A stretch of 64,000 bases of DNA from Neobacillus cucumis (GTDB lineage: Bacteria; Bacillota; Bacilli; Bacillales_B; DSM-18226), in the NCBI RefSeq assembly GCF_023715505.1, contig NZ_JAMBOH010000002.1:186001-250000 (forward strand), given 5' to 3'. Positions 53,006 to 62,663 of the stretch are shown here, piece by piece; positions within the stretch are counted from its first letter, which is position 1, and the number at the start of each line of letters is the position of its first letter. The position numbers and the translations under genes were made by a program. A model generated the notes under the pieces. That model was not told the origin of the DNA, searched no databases, and was given only the letters and a program-made list of their open reading frames with translations.

Positions 53006-53803
53006 ATGAATGATGTCTTTGAAAGGACAGCGCGATTTGAACACCGTTTTTGGCTCCAAATTTTAGGTGATCATTCCAGGTTTATTTATGAAGCCCTTGC
53101 ACCGGTTCAAGATGCGGAAATTAAAATGGCCTCAAATTTTATAAGCATATTTGACACACTTCTTGAGCGTGCAAAATCTGCTAATTTAGGTTCATTAACA
53201 GTTGAAGCTGAAGCAGAGGTTATGAATTTACGAGAATTTAAATTGGAATTAATTAGAAAGCATCTTATCGGCAAAATCAAGATTCACCTTTCACCCACCT
53301 TTCTCAATCACATGGTTAACGAATTAGAGGAGTATGTAAGAATTTTAAATCACCTGAAAGCAGGTCATGTACCCCCTATCTACCATGAACTACATCATCA
53401 TCTTTTGTGGTTATTAGATGCGGCAGGTCATTCTGAGGCGATTACTTCCAATTTAGATGGGGTTGAAAAGAAATTGAGGGAGAAAAGTAATTTATATAAG
53501 AAGAATTTTGAGGATTTTTATATGAAGGCTGTTGAACTAACCGGCTATTTAAGGTCTAGTTTGACATCCTTTCCAGCTTTGACAAAAATGAATAAAGACA
53601 CCCAGTTAGAAATAAAGTTATTTCAAAACTTCTTAACGGAATTAGAAGAACTGGAATTAAGTAAGCAAGCATTGGGAACATTTGCCCCATTAATGGCGGA
53701 TCATATGTTTCGTGAGGAATGTTATTACTTAATGAAATTAGCTGAATCGGCGAGTCTGGAACCACCAAATTGTGATCCAGCAAAACCGCGCTTGAAGGAA
53801 TGA
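53006..53803 (+). CDS. DUF2935 domain protein
   Basis: The 265-residue all-helical protein starts at ATG 53006 after AGGGAGGAA. It contains two similar halves: FEHRFWLQILGDHSRFIYEAL (about 11) and LFQNFLTELEELELSKQALGTFAPLMADHMFREECYYLMKLAE (about 210), with His and Glu spaced as in the DUF2935 four-helix repeats. The His/Glu pattern suggests metal binding. The family is common in spore formers and its function is not known to me. It stands alone between two broken genes. Confidence 0.85.
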   Translation: MNDVFERTARFEHRFWLQILGDHSRFIYEALAPVQDAEIKMASNFISIFDTLLERAKSANLGSLTVEAEAEVMNLREFKLELIRKHLIGKIKIHLSPTFLNHMVNELEEYVRILNHLKAGHVPPIYHELHHHLLWLLDAAGHSEAITSNLDGVEKKLREKSNLYKKNFEDFYMKAVELTGYLRSSLTSFPALTKMNKDTQLEIKLFQNFLTELEELELSKQALGTFAPLMADHMFREECYYLMKLAESASLEPPNCDPAKPRLKE

Positions 53804-53832
53804 AAAAGTGGCAATCAAAGGAAACAAGAAAA

Positions 53833-53857
53833 GGGGCAGTTTTCACTAAACTACCCC
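53833..53857. terminator. Terminator between convergent genes
   Basis: GGGG-AGTTT pairs with AAACT-CCCC, with A and T runs on either side, so it can serve both strands. Confidence 0.85.
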
Positions 53858-53870
53858 GTTTTGTATTCTT

Positions 53871-55873
53871 TTAAGCTGTTTTATTTAACAGAACTTCTAC
53901 AGTGTTAGATTTGGATTTGTCTCTTCTAATCCTAAAGATTGTGGTTAAGATTACTAAGATTAAAAATCCAATCAAAAGAGTGATCAACTGAATAGTTAGA
54001 TGGTGGTTGTCTGCTTGTACCTCATTAGACTGTTCACTTTCACCTATGTCGTTTTTTGCTGTTACAATATACGAATAGTTCACACCATTTTCAGCTGATT
54101 TATCAACATAGTTTGGAGTCATTAGATTTGTTGCGATAGGTTTGTAATTGGCCAAACCAAGAATATCAACCTTTTTACGGTAGATCGTATAGGAAGTGGC
54201 TCCAGCTGTCGGATTCCAGGTAATTGAAACAGAATCATTTTTATTTTTGTTTGCCAATATCCAGTCTGGTGCTGTTGGAACAGAAGTTTTTGTTGTATGG
54301 AAGGAGTAAATTCCGATTTGATGTTCTGTTCCATCTGCCACAGAGGACACTTTCCAGTAGTAGTGTGTATCCATTGAAAGGTCCCTAATATTAGCTGAAT
54401 TGGAAGTAACTGACTGATCAAAAACAATTTTTGTCATCGCGGAATCTTTTGCCACCTGGATATGATAGCTGTCAACGCTGGACTGTGCATCCCAGTTTAA
54501 GGTAACTCTTGAAGGGCTTACTTCCGTTTCACCACTTGCTGGGGAAACAGTAAGGGTGTTTGCAGGAACCACATGAATCATTTGAGAAGCATGGGTAGAA
54601 AGACTAGCTGTGAAACCTGAGTCCATCTTACCCAGATTCTCATGGCTCCACAAATCATGCACCATTGCTGAACCCATAATTCCTAAATCGTCCCACTTCA
54701 CAGTTACATTTTGTGGCGTTAATCCTGTATTAAAGAGACCGATGTTGTACGAACCATCCGGCAGTTCTTGATAGAAAACTTGGGTGGTTGATGTTTTAGA
54801 TAGACGTTTCCCTGCGACTCCACTTTGGTTCACCCCAATAATTTCGTCATTCGTAAGCAGGCTCACTCCATAATCGTCTAGTTTCGTTAAATCACTGCCA
54901 ATCACAAAATGTGAAGCGGCAATTGCCCATAGGGATACATACGAACGTTTTTCATCTGCCGTTAAACCATCCTTACTTCCGTTTGCTACATTGAGTGAAT
55001 CCAAGTCATTCCACCCGCCTGATCCCGCATGGGGCTGCCACTCTGCAACATCGCCAAATCTTCGAGAAACCTTTACCCAATTGGTATGCGTGGGCGTGCC
55101 ATAGGCTTCAACATCATGATCTGTCCGCCAGCCATTCGATAATTGCTGCCAGGTTGAAATATTTTTTATATCCAAATTATTGGATAACTCTACATGAATC
55201 GGTCTTCCTGTTTTCTTCAACGCCTTTGCCCATACTCGATATCTGGGATATCCTGGTTTCGAACACCGTCAATCTTTAGGTAATCTACCCCATAGGAAGC
55301 AAACAATCTGGCCCAAGAATCAATATACTCCTGTGCCCCTGGCTTTGAAAAATCAATAGAAAACATATTGTCATAATTAAAACTTACTTTTTGACCCTTG
55401 CTAAAGTCAACAATATCTTTTGCATGGTAGGGTGTTCCTTCAATTGGTGTATTTTGATCAATTGCACCTTTTGGAATACCAAGAGTGACATAAAGACCAA
55501 ACTTTAATCCCTTTTTGTGGATATAGTCCCCAACTGCTTTCATGCCATTTGGAAATTTCTTGGGATCTACCACCCATCTGCCATATTTGTCCACGTTCGT
55601 GGTCCAATCAAGCTGATAATAATCATCAAGGTTTACATATTCATAGCCATGTGATTTGAATTTTTCTGCGATAATATCGGCTGCTGCTTTGATATTTTTT
55701 TCTGTTGGTTTTTTACGGATGGAACTCCAGCTGCTCCAGCCCATGAAAGGCCGTCCGGCCAAATTATTGTATGATGAAGCTTCTGTTTCTTCGGGGTCTA
55801 ATATTGAAACCGAAAAAATCCCCGACAAAACAAGTGAAAAAGAGAACATAGTTGAGAATATTTTCTTAAGCAT
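53871..55873 (-). pseudogene. GH27 alpha-galactosidase with FN3 domains, one frameshift
   Basis: Two frames together make one enzyme. The first (from ATG 55873) has a signal peptide and the GH27 barrel start: GRPFMGWSSWSS, YVNLDDYYQLDW, and the nucleophile region YLKIDGV. The second (to 53871) has GWRTDHDV (acid/base region), GWNDLDSL, two fibronectin III domains (about 250-430 of that part) and a final membrane helix with a basic tail. The break is near 55235: one missing base turns the expected WAKALKKTGRP into YGQRR-stop. The protein would be a cell-surface anchored alpha-galactosidase. A single lesion means recent decay or a sequencing error. Confidence 0.85.
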
Positions 55874-56069
55874 AAATACCTCCTCTAGGAGAAACTTGGA
55901 TTAATATAAATATAAAAATTTATTAAAATTTAATTCTATTTTAATATAGTAAGCCCTTTATTTTAATGAACAATATGTACCAATAAATTTATCTTGCTAT
56001 GGTTTCTGGAAGAACAATGGATTAAAGTTTTTCATATTGTAATGGTATCAATAAGTGAGGATGTAAAAG

Positions 56070-56318
56070 ATGAGAAACAATAGGGAAATCCAAACCCAAC
56101 CAATAATTGGTCAAGCGTGGACCGGAAGACATGTTGTATTACTTCATTGTACAACGGACAATCAGTTTATTAATCTTTATAAAAGTTTTCATGCCCCAAT
56201 TGAACCGCCACGAAGAAATTGTGCTGAAACGTTATCGCAGCTCCTAAGTATCGGCTATCACATTGTGGCCATAACACCACTCTCACCTGTACAAATTCAA
56301 TATTTGCTGGTACTTTAA
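56070..56318 (+). CDS. Hypothetical 82-residue protein
   Basis: GTGAGGATG lies upstream of ATG 56070, and a strong terminator follows 20 bp after the stop. The product is soluble, mixed alpha/beta, with a central CTTDNQFINLYKSFHAPIEPP and a C-terminal GYHIVAITPLSPVQIQYLLVL. I do not recognise the family. The unit with its own terminator suggests a real gene; the opposite-strand frame in the same place is less likely. Confidence 0.55.
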   Translation: MRNNREIQTQPIIGQAWTGRHVVLLHCTTDNQFINLYKSFHAPIEPPRRNCAETLSQLLSIGYHIVAITPLSPVQIQYLLVL

Positions 56319-56340
56319 TTAAAATGGATCCCAAAAAAGA

Positions 56341-56380
56341 AAGAAGGCTCAAGTATTCGAGCCTTCTTTAAATATTTTTT
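56341..56380 (+). terminator. Terminator of the 82-residue gene
   Basis: AAGAAGGCTC pairs with GAGCCTTCTT and is followed by TAAATATTTTTT. Confidence 0.9.
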
Positions 56381-56451
56381 ATATAAATACCGATCCCGGT
56401 GGAATCTGTTCTCTCCAAACCCTTATGGTGATTTTTCTTCTTTAGTTTTTT

Positions 56452-56479
56452 GTTATAACTTATTACAATAAGATATAAC
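56452..56479 (+). promoter_or_regulatory. 28-bp palindrome over the modA promoter
   Basis: GTTATA-A-CTTATT-AC-AATAAG-A-TATAAC is symmetric except for the centre and one pair in each arm. A possible -35 TTGTTA (56450) and -10 TATAAC (56474) with an 18-bp spacer fall on it. GTTAT/ATAAC half-sites recall ModE operators, so molybdate control is a reasonable inference. Confidence 0.6.
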
Positions 56480-56511
56480 TATTTTTATATGGGCAGAATG
56501 GGAGTGTAGTC

Positions 56512-57327
56512 ATGAAAAACCTAAATTACTTATTTTTTTCTATAATGATACTGTTAATAGCATTATCTGGATGTTCAAACAATGATCAAGCTAAAATGTT
56601 TAATAACCAGAAACCATCAGATTCTGAAAAGAATGTAGAATTAACCGTTTCAGCAGCAGCTAGTTTACAAGATGCCTTAAATGACATTAAAGACTCTTTC
56701 CAAAACGAACATCCCAATGTGATTATAAACTATAACTTTGGAGCGTCAGGGGCACTTCAACAACAAATCAGTCAGGGAGCACCTGTGGATCTCTTCTTCT
56801 CTGCAGCAGAAGACAAATTTGATAAATTGGTCCAGGATGGACTAATTGAGAAAGAAAATGGGAAAGATTTACTCGGAAATGAACTTGTATTAGTAGTACC
56901 AATCGGCTCAAGTAAGAGTAAGGGAATTAAATCATTTGAAGACCTCACTAAATCAGATAAACTATCCCTTGGGACCCCAGAGGCTGTACCAGCTGGGCAG
57001 TATGCAAAAGAAACATTGGAAAATATGAATGTTTGGAAGGCAGTCGAAGGAAAAGTGGTATATGCCAAGGATGTTCGGCAAGTGCTTACATATGTAGAAA
57101 GCCAAAATGTTGACGCGGGTATTGTCTATAAGACGGATGCATTGATTTCAAAAAAGGTTAAGATTGCAGCTAGTGCTAAAGAAAATACTCACGATCCAAT
57201 TGTTTATTCAGTGGGTGTGATAAAAACTAGTACTCATCCAAAAGAGGCGCAAATTTTCTATGATTATCTTCAAAATGACCACTCTTTGAAGACTTTTACA
57301 AAGTATGGTTTTAAAGGATTAGATTAA
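56512..57327 (+). CDS. modA: Molybdate ABC transporter binding lipoprotein ModA
   Basis: The 271-residue protein has a lipoprotein signal with lipobox ALSGC (Cys about 21), then a ModA domain: VSAAASLQDALNDIKDSF (about 46), FGASGALQQQISQGAPVDLFFSAAE (about 79) and GTPEAVPAGQYAKETLE (about 157). The Ser, Ala and Tyr positions of the oxyanion site are there. It captures molybdate (or tungstate) outside the membrane. A palindrome overlaps its promoter. ModB follows 7 bases after the stop. Confidence 0.92.
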   Translation: MKNLNYLFFSIMILLIALSGCSNNDQAKMFNNQKPSDSEKNVELTVSAAASLQDALNDIKDSFQNEHPNVIINYNFGASGALQQQISQGAPVDLFFSAAEDKFDKLVQDGLIEKENGKDLLGNELVLVVPIGSSKSKGIKSFEDLTKSDKLSLGTPEAVPAGQYAKETLENMNVWKAVEGKVVYAKDVRQVLTYVESQNVDAGIVYKTDALISKKVKIAASAKENTHDPIVYSVGVIKTSTHPKEAQIFYDYLQNDHSLKTFTKYGFKGLD

Positions 57328-57334
57328 ACTTACC

Positions 57335-57997
57335 ATGGAAACGGATTTTTGGTCACCAGTCAAACTGTCTATTGAGGTAGCATCTGTCGCTGGCATCTTG
57401 GTATTAATCTTAGGGTTATTTTTTTCAAAGATGATGGCTAATACGAAATTCAAAGGGAAAGCTGTAGTTGAGACTATTTTCCTTTTACCATTAGTATTGC
57501 CACCGTCTGTTGTAGGGTTCTTGTTAATTGTATTATTTGGCAGGAATAGTGTTGTGGGACAATTGATTGAATGGATATTTAAACAACCAGTTATGTTTAC
57601 ATGGTGGGCTGCTGTTATTGCCTCTACCGTAGTTGCTTTTCCTCTCATGTATCAATCTGCTAAATCAGGTTTTGAAGCTATAGATGAGGATATTGAGAAT
57701 GCAGCTCGTGTGGATGGAGCGAATGAATATCAATTATTTCTGACCATCTCCATTCCTTTATCACTTAAAGCGATCATTTCCGGTACGATACTAAGTTTTG
57801 CTAGAGCATTAGGCGAATTTGGGGCAACTTTAATGTTTGCTGGAAACATCCCAGGGAAAACCCAAACCATATCAACAGCTATCTATATAGCGATGGATTC
57901 AGGAAATATGGATTTGGCATGGTTTTGGGTAATGTGTTTGGTCGCGATTTCATTTTTCATGTTAATAGGTTTACAGCTAATGAATCTTAAAAATTAA
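57335..57997 (+). CDS. modB: Molybdate ABC permease ModB
   Basis: The 220-residue permease has five membrane segments and the EAA loop ENAARVDGANEYQLFLTISIPLSLKAI (about 126), with LARALGEFGATLMFAGNIPGKTQT-like ending typical of ModB/CysT permeases. The ribosome site is weak, so translation is probably coupled to modA. No ATPase gene modC follows; B. subtilis modAB also lacks one at this place, so an ATPase from elsewhere must be used. Confidence 0.92.
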   Translation: METDFWSPVKLSIEVASVAGILVLILGLFFSKMMANTKFKGKAVVETIFLLPLVLPPSVVGFLLIVLFGRNSVVGQLIEWIFKQPVMFTWWAAVIASTVVAFPLMYQSAKSGFEAIDEDIENAARVDGANEYQLFLTISIPLSLKAIISGTILSFARALGEFGATLMFAGNIPGKTQTISTAIYIAMDSGNMDLAWFWVMCLVAISFFMLIGLQLMNLKN

Positions 57998-58014
57998 TTT
58001 GGAGGAACAAAAAA

Positions 58015-59220
58015 TTGAATAACCTCTACCTTGATTGTATCTCCGGAATTGCAGGAGACATGACACTTGCTGCTCTTATTGATTTAGGAGCGGATCTCTC
58101 CTACATCGTAGATCAGTTAAGAAAATTACCGATTAATCCCTTTGAAATGGAAGTACATAATGTCAGTAAACGGGGGATTGCAGCAAAGAAACTGGAAATC
58201 TTTTTTCCATCTCGAGTTCATGAAAACCATACGGACGATCATCTGCGTGCACAAGAGATAGTGATGTTAATTGAGCAAAGCAATCTTCCTTCAAGAGTAA
58301 AAGAACGAAGTATGGCAATCTTTCGAGAAGTGGCTATGGCTGAAGGGAAAATCCATGGAATTGACCCTAGAGAAGTTGATTTCCATGAGGTGGGGGTAAT
58401 GGACCTCATTATAGAAACGATTGGGGTATGTTTGGCTTTAGAAAGCCTTGAAATTGAAGATATTTATGCGTCACCCGTACCAACCGGTTATGGGAAGAAG
58501 GGAATGGCTCATGGACTCTATCCAATTCCTGCTCCAGTTACTATGGAGTTGCTAAAAGGAATACCTCTTGCAGAGTTAAACGTTAGGGGTGAATTAACTA
58601 CACCAATAGGGGCAGGGATATTAAAGGCACTGGTAAAAAAGTTCATGCCAATTGGTGGACACACTGTAGAAGAGATTGGTTATGGCGCTGGGGAAGAAGA
58701 CTTTGACCACCCTAATGTACTAAGGACCCTACTCTTCAAACCATCAGACATCGAGCAGCCATGCAGCCAGGCGTTTCATCAAGAACGGGAATCTATTTTT
58801 ATACTTGAAGCCCAGCTCGATGATATGACAGGGGAAGGGCTTGGCTATACAATGGAACGACTTTTGGCAGTTGGCGCTCTCGATGTTTTCTATACTCCTG
58901 TCTATATGAAGAAAAATCGCCCTGGTACACTTATAACCATTTTAGTGTCTTTACAATTAGCGGACCAGTGTGAAAGAGTTTTGTTGGAGGAAACTACTAC
59001 ACTCGGAGTGCGAAGAAGTATGTGGACCCGTAACATTCTTGATCGAAGATTTATTGAGGTAGATACCCCGTATGGACCTATTAGAGTAAAGCAGGCATAC
59101 AGAGATAACCAGATGCTGCATCAAGCTCCTGAATATGAAGATGTAGCCAAAGCAGCAAGGGAGCATAAGGTTTCTTTTCAACTTATTTACCAATATGTAA
59201 TGAAATTAGTGACAGATTAG
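58015..59220 (+). CDS. larC: LarC, nickel-pincer cofactor biosynthesis protein
   Basis: The 401-residue protein starts at TTG 58015 behind GGAGGAA. It begins LYLDCISGIAGDMTLAALIDLG, then HGIDPREVDFHEVGVMDLI (His/Glu-rich), PVPTGYGKKGMAHGLYPIPAPVTMELL (about 150-177) and a C-terminal half with LEAQLDDMTGEGLGYTMERLLAVGALDVFYTPVYMKKNRPG. These are LarC (DUF111) hallmarks. LarC inserts nickel into the cofactor of lactate racemase and related enzymes. In some lactobacilli it is split by programmed frameshift; here it is one frame. larA, larB and larE are not in the window, and it is joined to modAB instead. Confidence 0.9.
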   Translation: MNNLYLDCISGIAGDMTLAALIDLGADLSYIVDQLRKLPINPFEMEVHNVSKRGIAAKKLEIFFPSRVHENHTDDHLRAQEIVMLIEQSNLPSRVKERSMAIFREVAMAEGKIHGIDPREVDFHEVGVMDLIIETIGVCLALESLEIEDIYASPVPTGYGKKGMAHGLYPIPAPVTMELLKGIPLAELNVRGELTTPIGAGILKALVKKFMPIGGHTVEEIGYGAGEEDFDHPNVLRTLLFKPSDIEQPCSQAFHQERESIFILEAQLDDMTGEGLGYTMERLLAVGALDVFYTPVYMKKNRPGTLITILVSLQLADQCERVLLEETTTLGVRRSMWTRNILDRRFIEVDTPYGPIRVKQAYRDNQMLHQAPEYEDVAKAAREHKVSFQLIYQYVMKLVTD

Positions 59221-59257
59221 AGGGGGATCTCTTGTGAAGGAGATTTCCCCTTTTTTG
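59221..59257 (+). terminator. Terminator of modAB-larC
   Basis: AGGGG-GATCTC pairs with GGAGATTTCCCCT with small bulges, then a run of T. Confidence 0.85.
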
Positions 59258-59398
59258 TTAATGGAACCTAAGGTGAATACTAATCAAATAATAATTGTTT
59301 ATGCATGAATATCTAAAAATGTAGTAAACTAGTAATCTGGGCATTTAAAGAAATCATATATATTATTGTGTTTTAACTGCTATGGAAGGAGTTTCACC

Positions 59399-60633
59399 TT
59401 GTTCGAATCTTTATTATTATCTGTTTCTGCTGTTTCCGGTTTTAATTTTCCTTATTTTCTTTGAGAAATAAACTACATACATATAACAAAACGATCCTGA
59501 TTCTGCTTTCATCCCTATCAATGGTCTTGTGTATGGCCATTCCTATTAAATTAGACATTGGCTTTATCTTTGGTTTACGTTACATTCCTTTTATTATTGT
59601 CGCCCTTTTTGGGGGATATAAATATACTTTTCCATTATATCTAGTGTTAAACATCTATCGATTCATGCTTATTGGCGGGGCAGGCACCCTACAGTCATTT
59701 CTTTTCTCAACCGTTATTTTTATCTTAGTACCTCTTTTACATAAATGGTTTTTTGTTCAAAATGCTAAGAAATGAATTTTTGGGGCAGTTTTTGTGTCTA
59801 TTTTTACAATGGCCTTCTATTTATCTACGTTGGCAGCAGTATTACCATCACTGAACAAAGAATTCTGGCTATTAGCGGTATATGCCGTTCCAACTTACGC
59901 GTTGGTAATGACCATTATTATGATATTAATTGAAAAGATAATTGATAACATTAAAATCCGTAATTCTTCGATACACTCAGAACGGCTAAATGTTCTGAGT
60001 GATTTATCCGCGAGTGTCTCTCATGAAATTAGAAATCCGCTTACCGTTACAAATGGTTTTTTACAGCTGTTAGATAAATCTAAAACGCTAACTGTCGAAG
60101 AAAAAACCTATATTGAGTATGCATTATTGGAGTTAAAAAGAGCTGAAAATATTGTAAGTGACTTTCTGGCTTTCGCGTAACCACAGTCAGAGAACATGAT
60201 TTATTCGAATCTTAAGGAAGAAACAGAGTATGTCAAAAACATTATTACTCCCATACGCGAGCATGCATCAAGTCGATGTTCAATATGCGTTTCATAACTC
60301 CTTATCTTTTAAGTATGATAAAAACCAAATACAGCAGTGTTTAATTAATTTATATAAAAACGGTGTAGAAGCGATGAAAGAAAAAGGCGGGGCTCTTTCA
60401 ATCGTGTTTCGGAGCAAAAGAAAGAAATTGTGATTAGTATAGAGGATAATGGGATCTGAATGACAAAAGAGGAAGTTTTACGATTAGGGAATCCCTATTA
60501 TTCTACAAAAAAAGAAGGAACTGGTCTTGGAATGCTAATGGTGTATAGCACCATTAATAAAGTAAATGGCAAAATACAAGTCGATAGTGAAATAGGCAGA
60601 GGGACTACTTTTACTATTTCGATTCCGGTTTAA
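59399..60633 (+). pseudogene. Decayed membrane sensor histidine kinase
   Basis: AAGGAG precedes TTG 59399. The reading then needs frame changes near 59415-59460, crosses TGA 59773 (Trp expected) and TAA 60178 (Lys expected), shifts near 60250 and 60418, and crosses TGA 60456 (Gly expected) before the true end at 60631. The pieces give a 5TM-LYT-like membrane part (RYIPFIIVALFGGYKYTFPL), HisKA box SHEIRNPLTVTNGFLQLL, and an ATPase domain with CLINLYKNGVEAM, IEDNGI, STKKEGTGLGM and GRGTTFTISIP. It was once a KinB/KinD-like kinase. With so many lesions it is dead. Confidence 0.88.
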
Positions 60634-60663
60634 TTGATTGTTATTATCCCAATGAATGAATTC

Positions 60664-60693
60664 AAAAGTACGAAAAGATTTTCGTACTTTTTG
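60664..60693 (+). terminator. Terminator after the kinase pseudogene
   Basis: AAAAGTACGAAAA pairs with TTTTCGTACTTTT and is followed by TGTC. It survives although the gene has decayed. Confidence 0.85.
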
Positions 60694-61080
60694 TCTTATC
60701 CAACAAAAAGTATCTTAGGGGCATGAAAGGGCTACATATGTATTTAAAATCGTTTCATATTAATAATAACTTGCTGTTCTCCATGTTCCCTTTTTTTATT
60801 TATCTTTTGAGTGATAGATTTTGAACATATATTTATTTACATTTCTTAAAAACAAAATAGGTGAAGAATCTTATTGTCATTTTTAAAGGTCAACTAAAGC
60901 GTTTCCTTCCTTTGTTAAAATTTTTTAGGGAATATCTGTGTTCAAATTTATGCGAATAATGTATATTAATTTCTTACAGTATACTTTTTTACACTATGTT
61001 ATTAAAAAGTGCGAACTTGTTCACTTTATAAATTTTGATCCATAATAGGATTAAAAACTCATATAGAAAGAGGGGGTTTT
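60694..61080. other. A/T-rich intergenic stretch
   Basis: No open frame with a ribosome site is seen. It presumably holds the promoter of the nitrilase-family gene, but I could not place one with confidence. Confidence 0.4.
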
Positions 61081-61959
61081 ATGCAATTAAGAGTTTCAGC
61101 GGTTCAATATAATCTCCACACGATTTATTCTTTTCAAGAGTTTGCCAATCAAGTGGAACATTATATTAAAACAGCAGAAGAATTTGGAGCGGATTTTATC
61201 CTTTTTCCTGAATTTTTCACTACTCAGCTAATGTCAATTGGCAATGCTAATGGGGAAGCATTGACTATCTGCGAATTACCGGATTATACCAATCAATATC
61301 GTTCATTATTTATCACATTAGCCCAACAGTATAACATGCACATTATTGGCGGAACTCATGTGATCCGCAAAGGTGATCGACTCTACAATGTGGCGCATTT
61401 GTTTTACCCAGATGGTCGGGTGGCAGAACAGGCAAAACTTCATATTACTCCAACAGAGGTACACGAGTGGAATATGAGTGCAGGAGATACACTAGAGGTT
61501 TTTGAAACTGAAAAAGGAAAAATCGCGATGTTAACGTGTTATGATATTGAGTTTCCAGAAATCGTTCGTATGGCAAAGGCAAAAGGCGCAGATGTAATCT
61601 TTTGTCCGTCATGCACGGACGACCGTCATGGTTTCCATCGTATCCGCTATACGAGCCATGCTAGAGCGATTGAAAATCAAGTCTATGTCGTAACTACTGG
61701 TACCGTCGGTTCGTTGCCAACCATTGACTTTATGCGTGCAAATTTTGGACAGGCTGCAGTCATCACACCTAATGATATCCCATTCCCCCCACAAGGCATC
61801 ATGGTAGAAGGGGAGATTAACCAGGATATGATTGTCACTGCGGATCTGAATTTAGAGCTATTATATCAGGTACGTGAAAAGGGTTCTGTTACAACCTGGC
61901 GGGACCGACGTACAGATCTTTACCCAGATTGGGAAACGGAGAGGCTTGTTCTCAGTTAG
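61081..61959 (+). CDS. Carbon-nitrogen hydrolase (nitrilase superfamily)
   Basis: The 292-residue protein starts at ATG 61081 after AGAGGGGG. The catalytic triad is seen: Glu in FILFPEFFT (about 44), Lys in EQAKLHITPTE (about 119) and Cys in AMLTCYDIEFPEIV (about 153). The family hydrolyses C-N bonds of amides. The GNAT gene lies 15 bp downstream; in B. subtilis YhcX the same two domains are fused (GNAT first), so this pair looks like a split version. The substrate is unknown; an omega-amidase or N-acylated amide is possible. Confidence 0.9.
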   Translation: MQLRVSAVQYNLHTIYSFQEFANQVEHYIKTAEEFGADFILFPEFFTTQLMSIGNANGEALTICELPDYTNQYRSLFITLAQQYNMHIIGGTHVIRKGDRLYNVAHLFYPDGRVAEQAKLHITPTEVHEWNMSAGDTLEVFETEKGKIAMLTCYDIEFPEIVRMAKAKGADVIFCPSCTDDRHGFHRIRYTSHARAIENQVYVVTTGTVGSLPTIDFMRANFGQAAVITPNDIPFPPQGIMVEGEINQDMIVTADLNLELLYQVREKGSVTTWRDRRTDLYPDWETERLVLS

Positions 61960-61974
61960 AAATGGAGGGGCACA

Positions 61975-62637
61975 ATGTATCGAAAAGAATTTTTTGTTTT
62001 CGACCAAGAAAAACCCGTTCCAGTGATCGTACGTAATTATGAGGAAAAGGATTTTCCTGACTTAATTCGTATTCAACAAGAGAGCTTTCCTCCTCCATTT
62101 CCATCCGAATTATGGTGGAATGATGAGCAGCTAATAAATCATGTGAATCTTTTTCCACAAGGAGCCCTTTGTATCGAAGTAAACGGAGAAATTGCCGGTT
62201 CTATGACAGGGTTGCTCGTTGCCTTTGATGACAAACATCCAGACCACAATTGGGAAGAGATAACTGATAATGGTTATATTCGTAACCATAACCCAAATGG
62301 TAATACCTTGTACGTGGTCGATATCGGTATTCGACCATCTTATCGAAAATTAGGATTAGGCAAATGGTTGATGTTCTCGATGTATGATGTTGTTGTTCAC
62401 TTCCGTTTAGAAAGATTACTAGGCGGGGGAAGGATGCCAGGTTATCATAAACAGGCGGATAGAATGTCTGCAGAACAATATATCGTTGCGGTTGTCAAAG
62501 GAGAGCTAAAAGATTCAGTTATTACCTTTCTTCTCCGTTGCGGCCGAACCCCAGTAAAAGTGATTACAAATTATTTAGAGGATGAAGAATCATGTAATTA
62601 TGGGACTTTAATGGAGTGGAAGAACCCATTTTTGTAG
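61975..62637 (+). CDS. GNAT family acetyltransferase (partner of CN hydrolase)
   Basis: The 220-residue protein starts at ATG 61975 after GGAGGGG. It has a GNAT domain with PVIVRNYEEKDFPDLIRIQQESFPPPFPSELWW (about 16-48) and the acetyl-CoA loop VVDIGIRPSYRKLGLGKWLM (about 112-132). Residues 140-200 carry MPGYHKQADRMSAEQYI. This matches the N-terminal half of YhcX-type two-domain proteins. It is co-transcribed with the hydrolase. A joint role in making or removing an amide is inferred. Confidence 0.85.
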   Translation: MYRKEFFVFDQEKPVPVIVRNYEEKDFPDLIRIQQESFPPPFPSELWWNDEQLINHVNLFPQGALCIEVNGEIAGSMTGLLVAFDDKHPDHNWEEITDNGYIRNHNPNGNTLYVVDIGIRPSYRKLGLGKWLMFSMYDVVVHFRLERLLGGGRMPGYHKQADRMSAEQYIVAVVKGELKDSVITFLLRCGRTPVKVITNYLEDEESCNYGTLMEWKNPFL

Positions 62638-62663
62638 TACTAAAATAAGCTTAATTTACTTTT

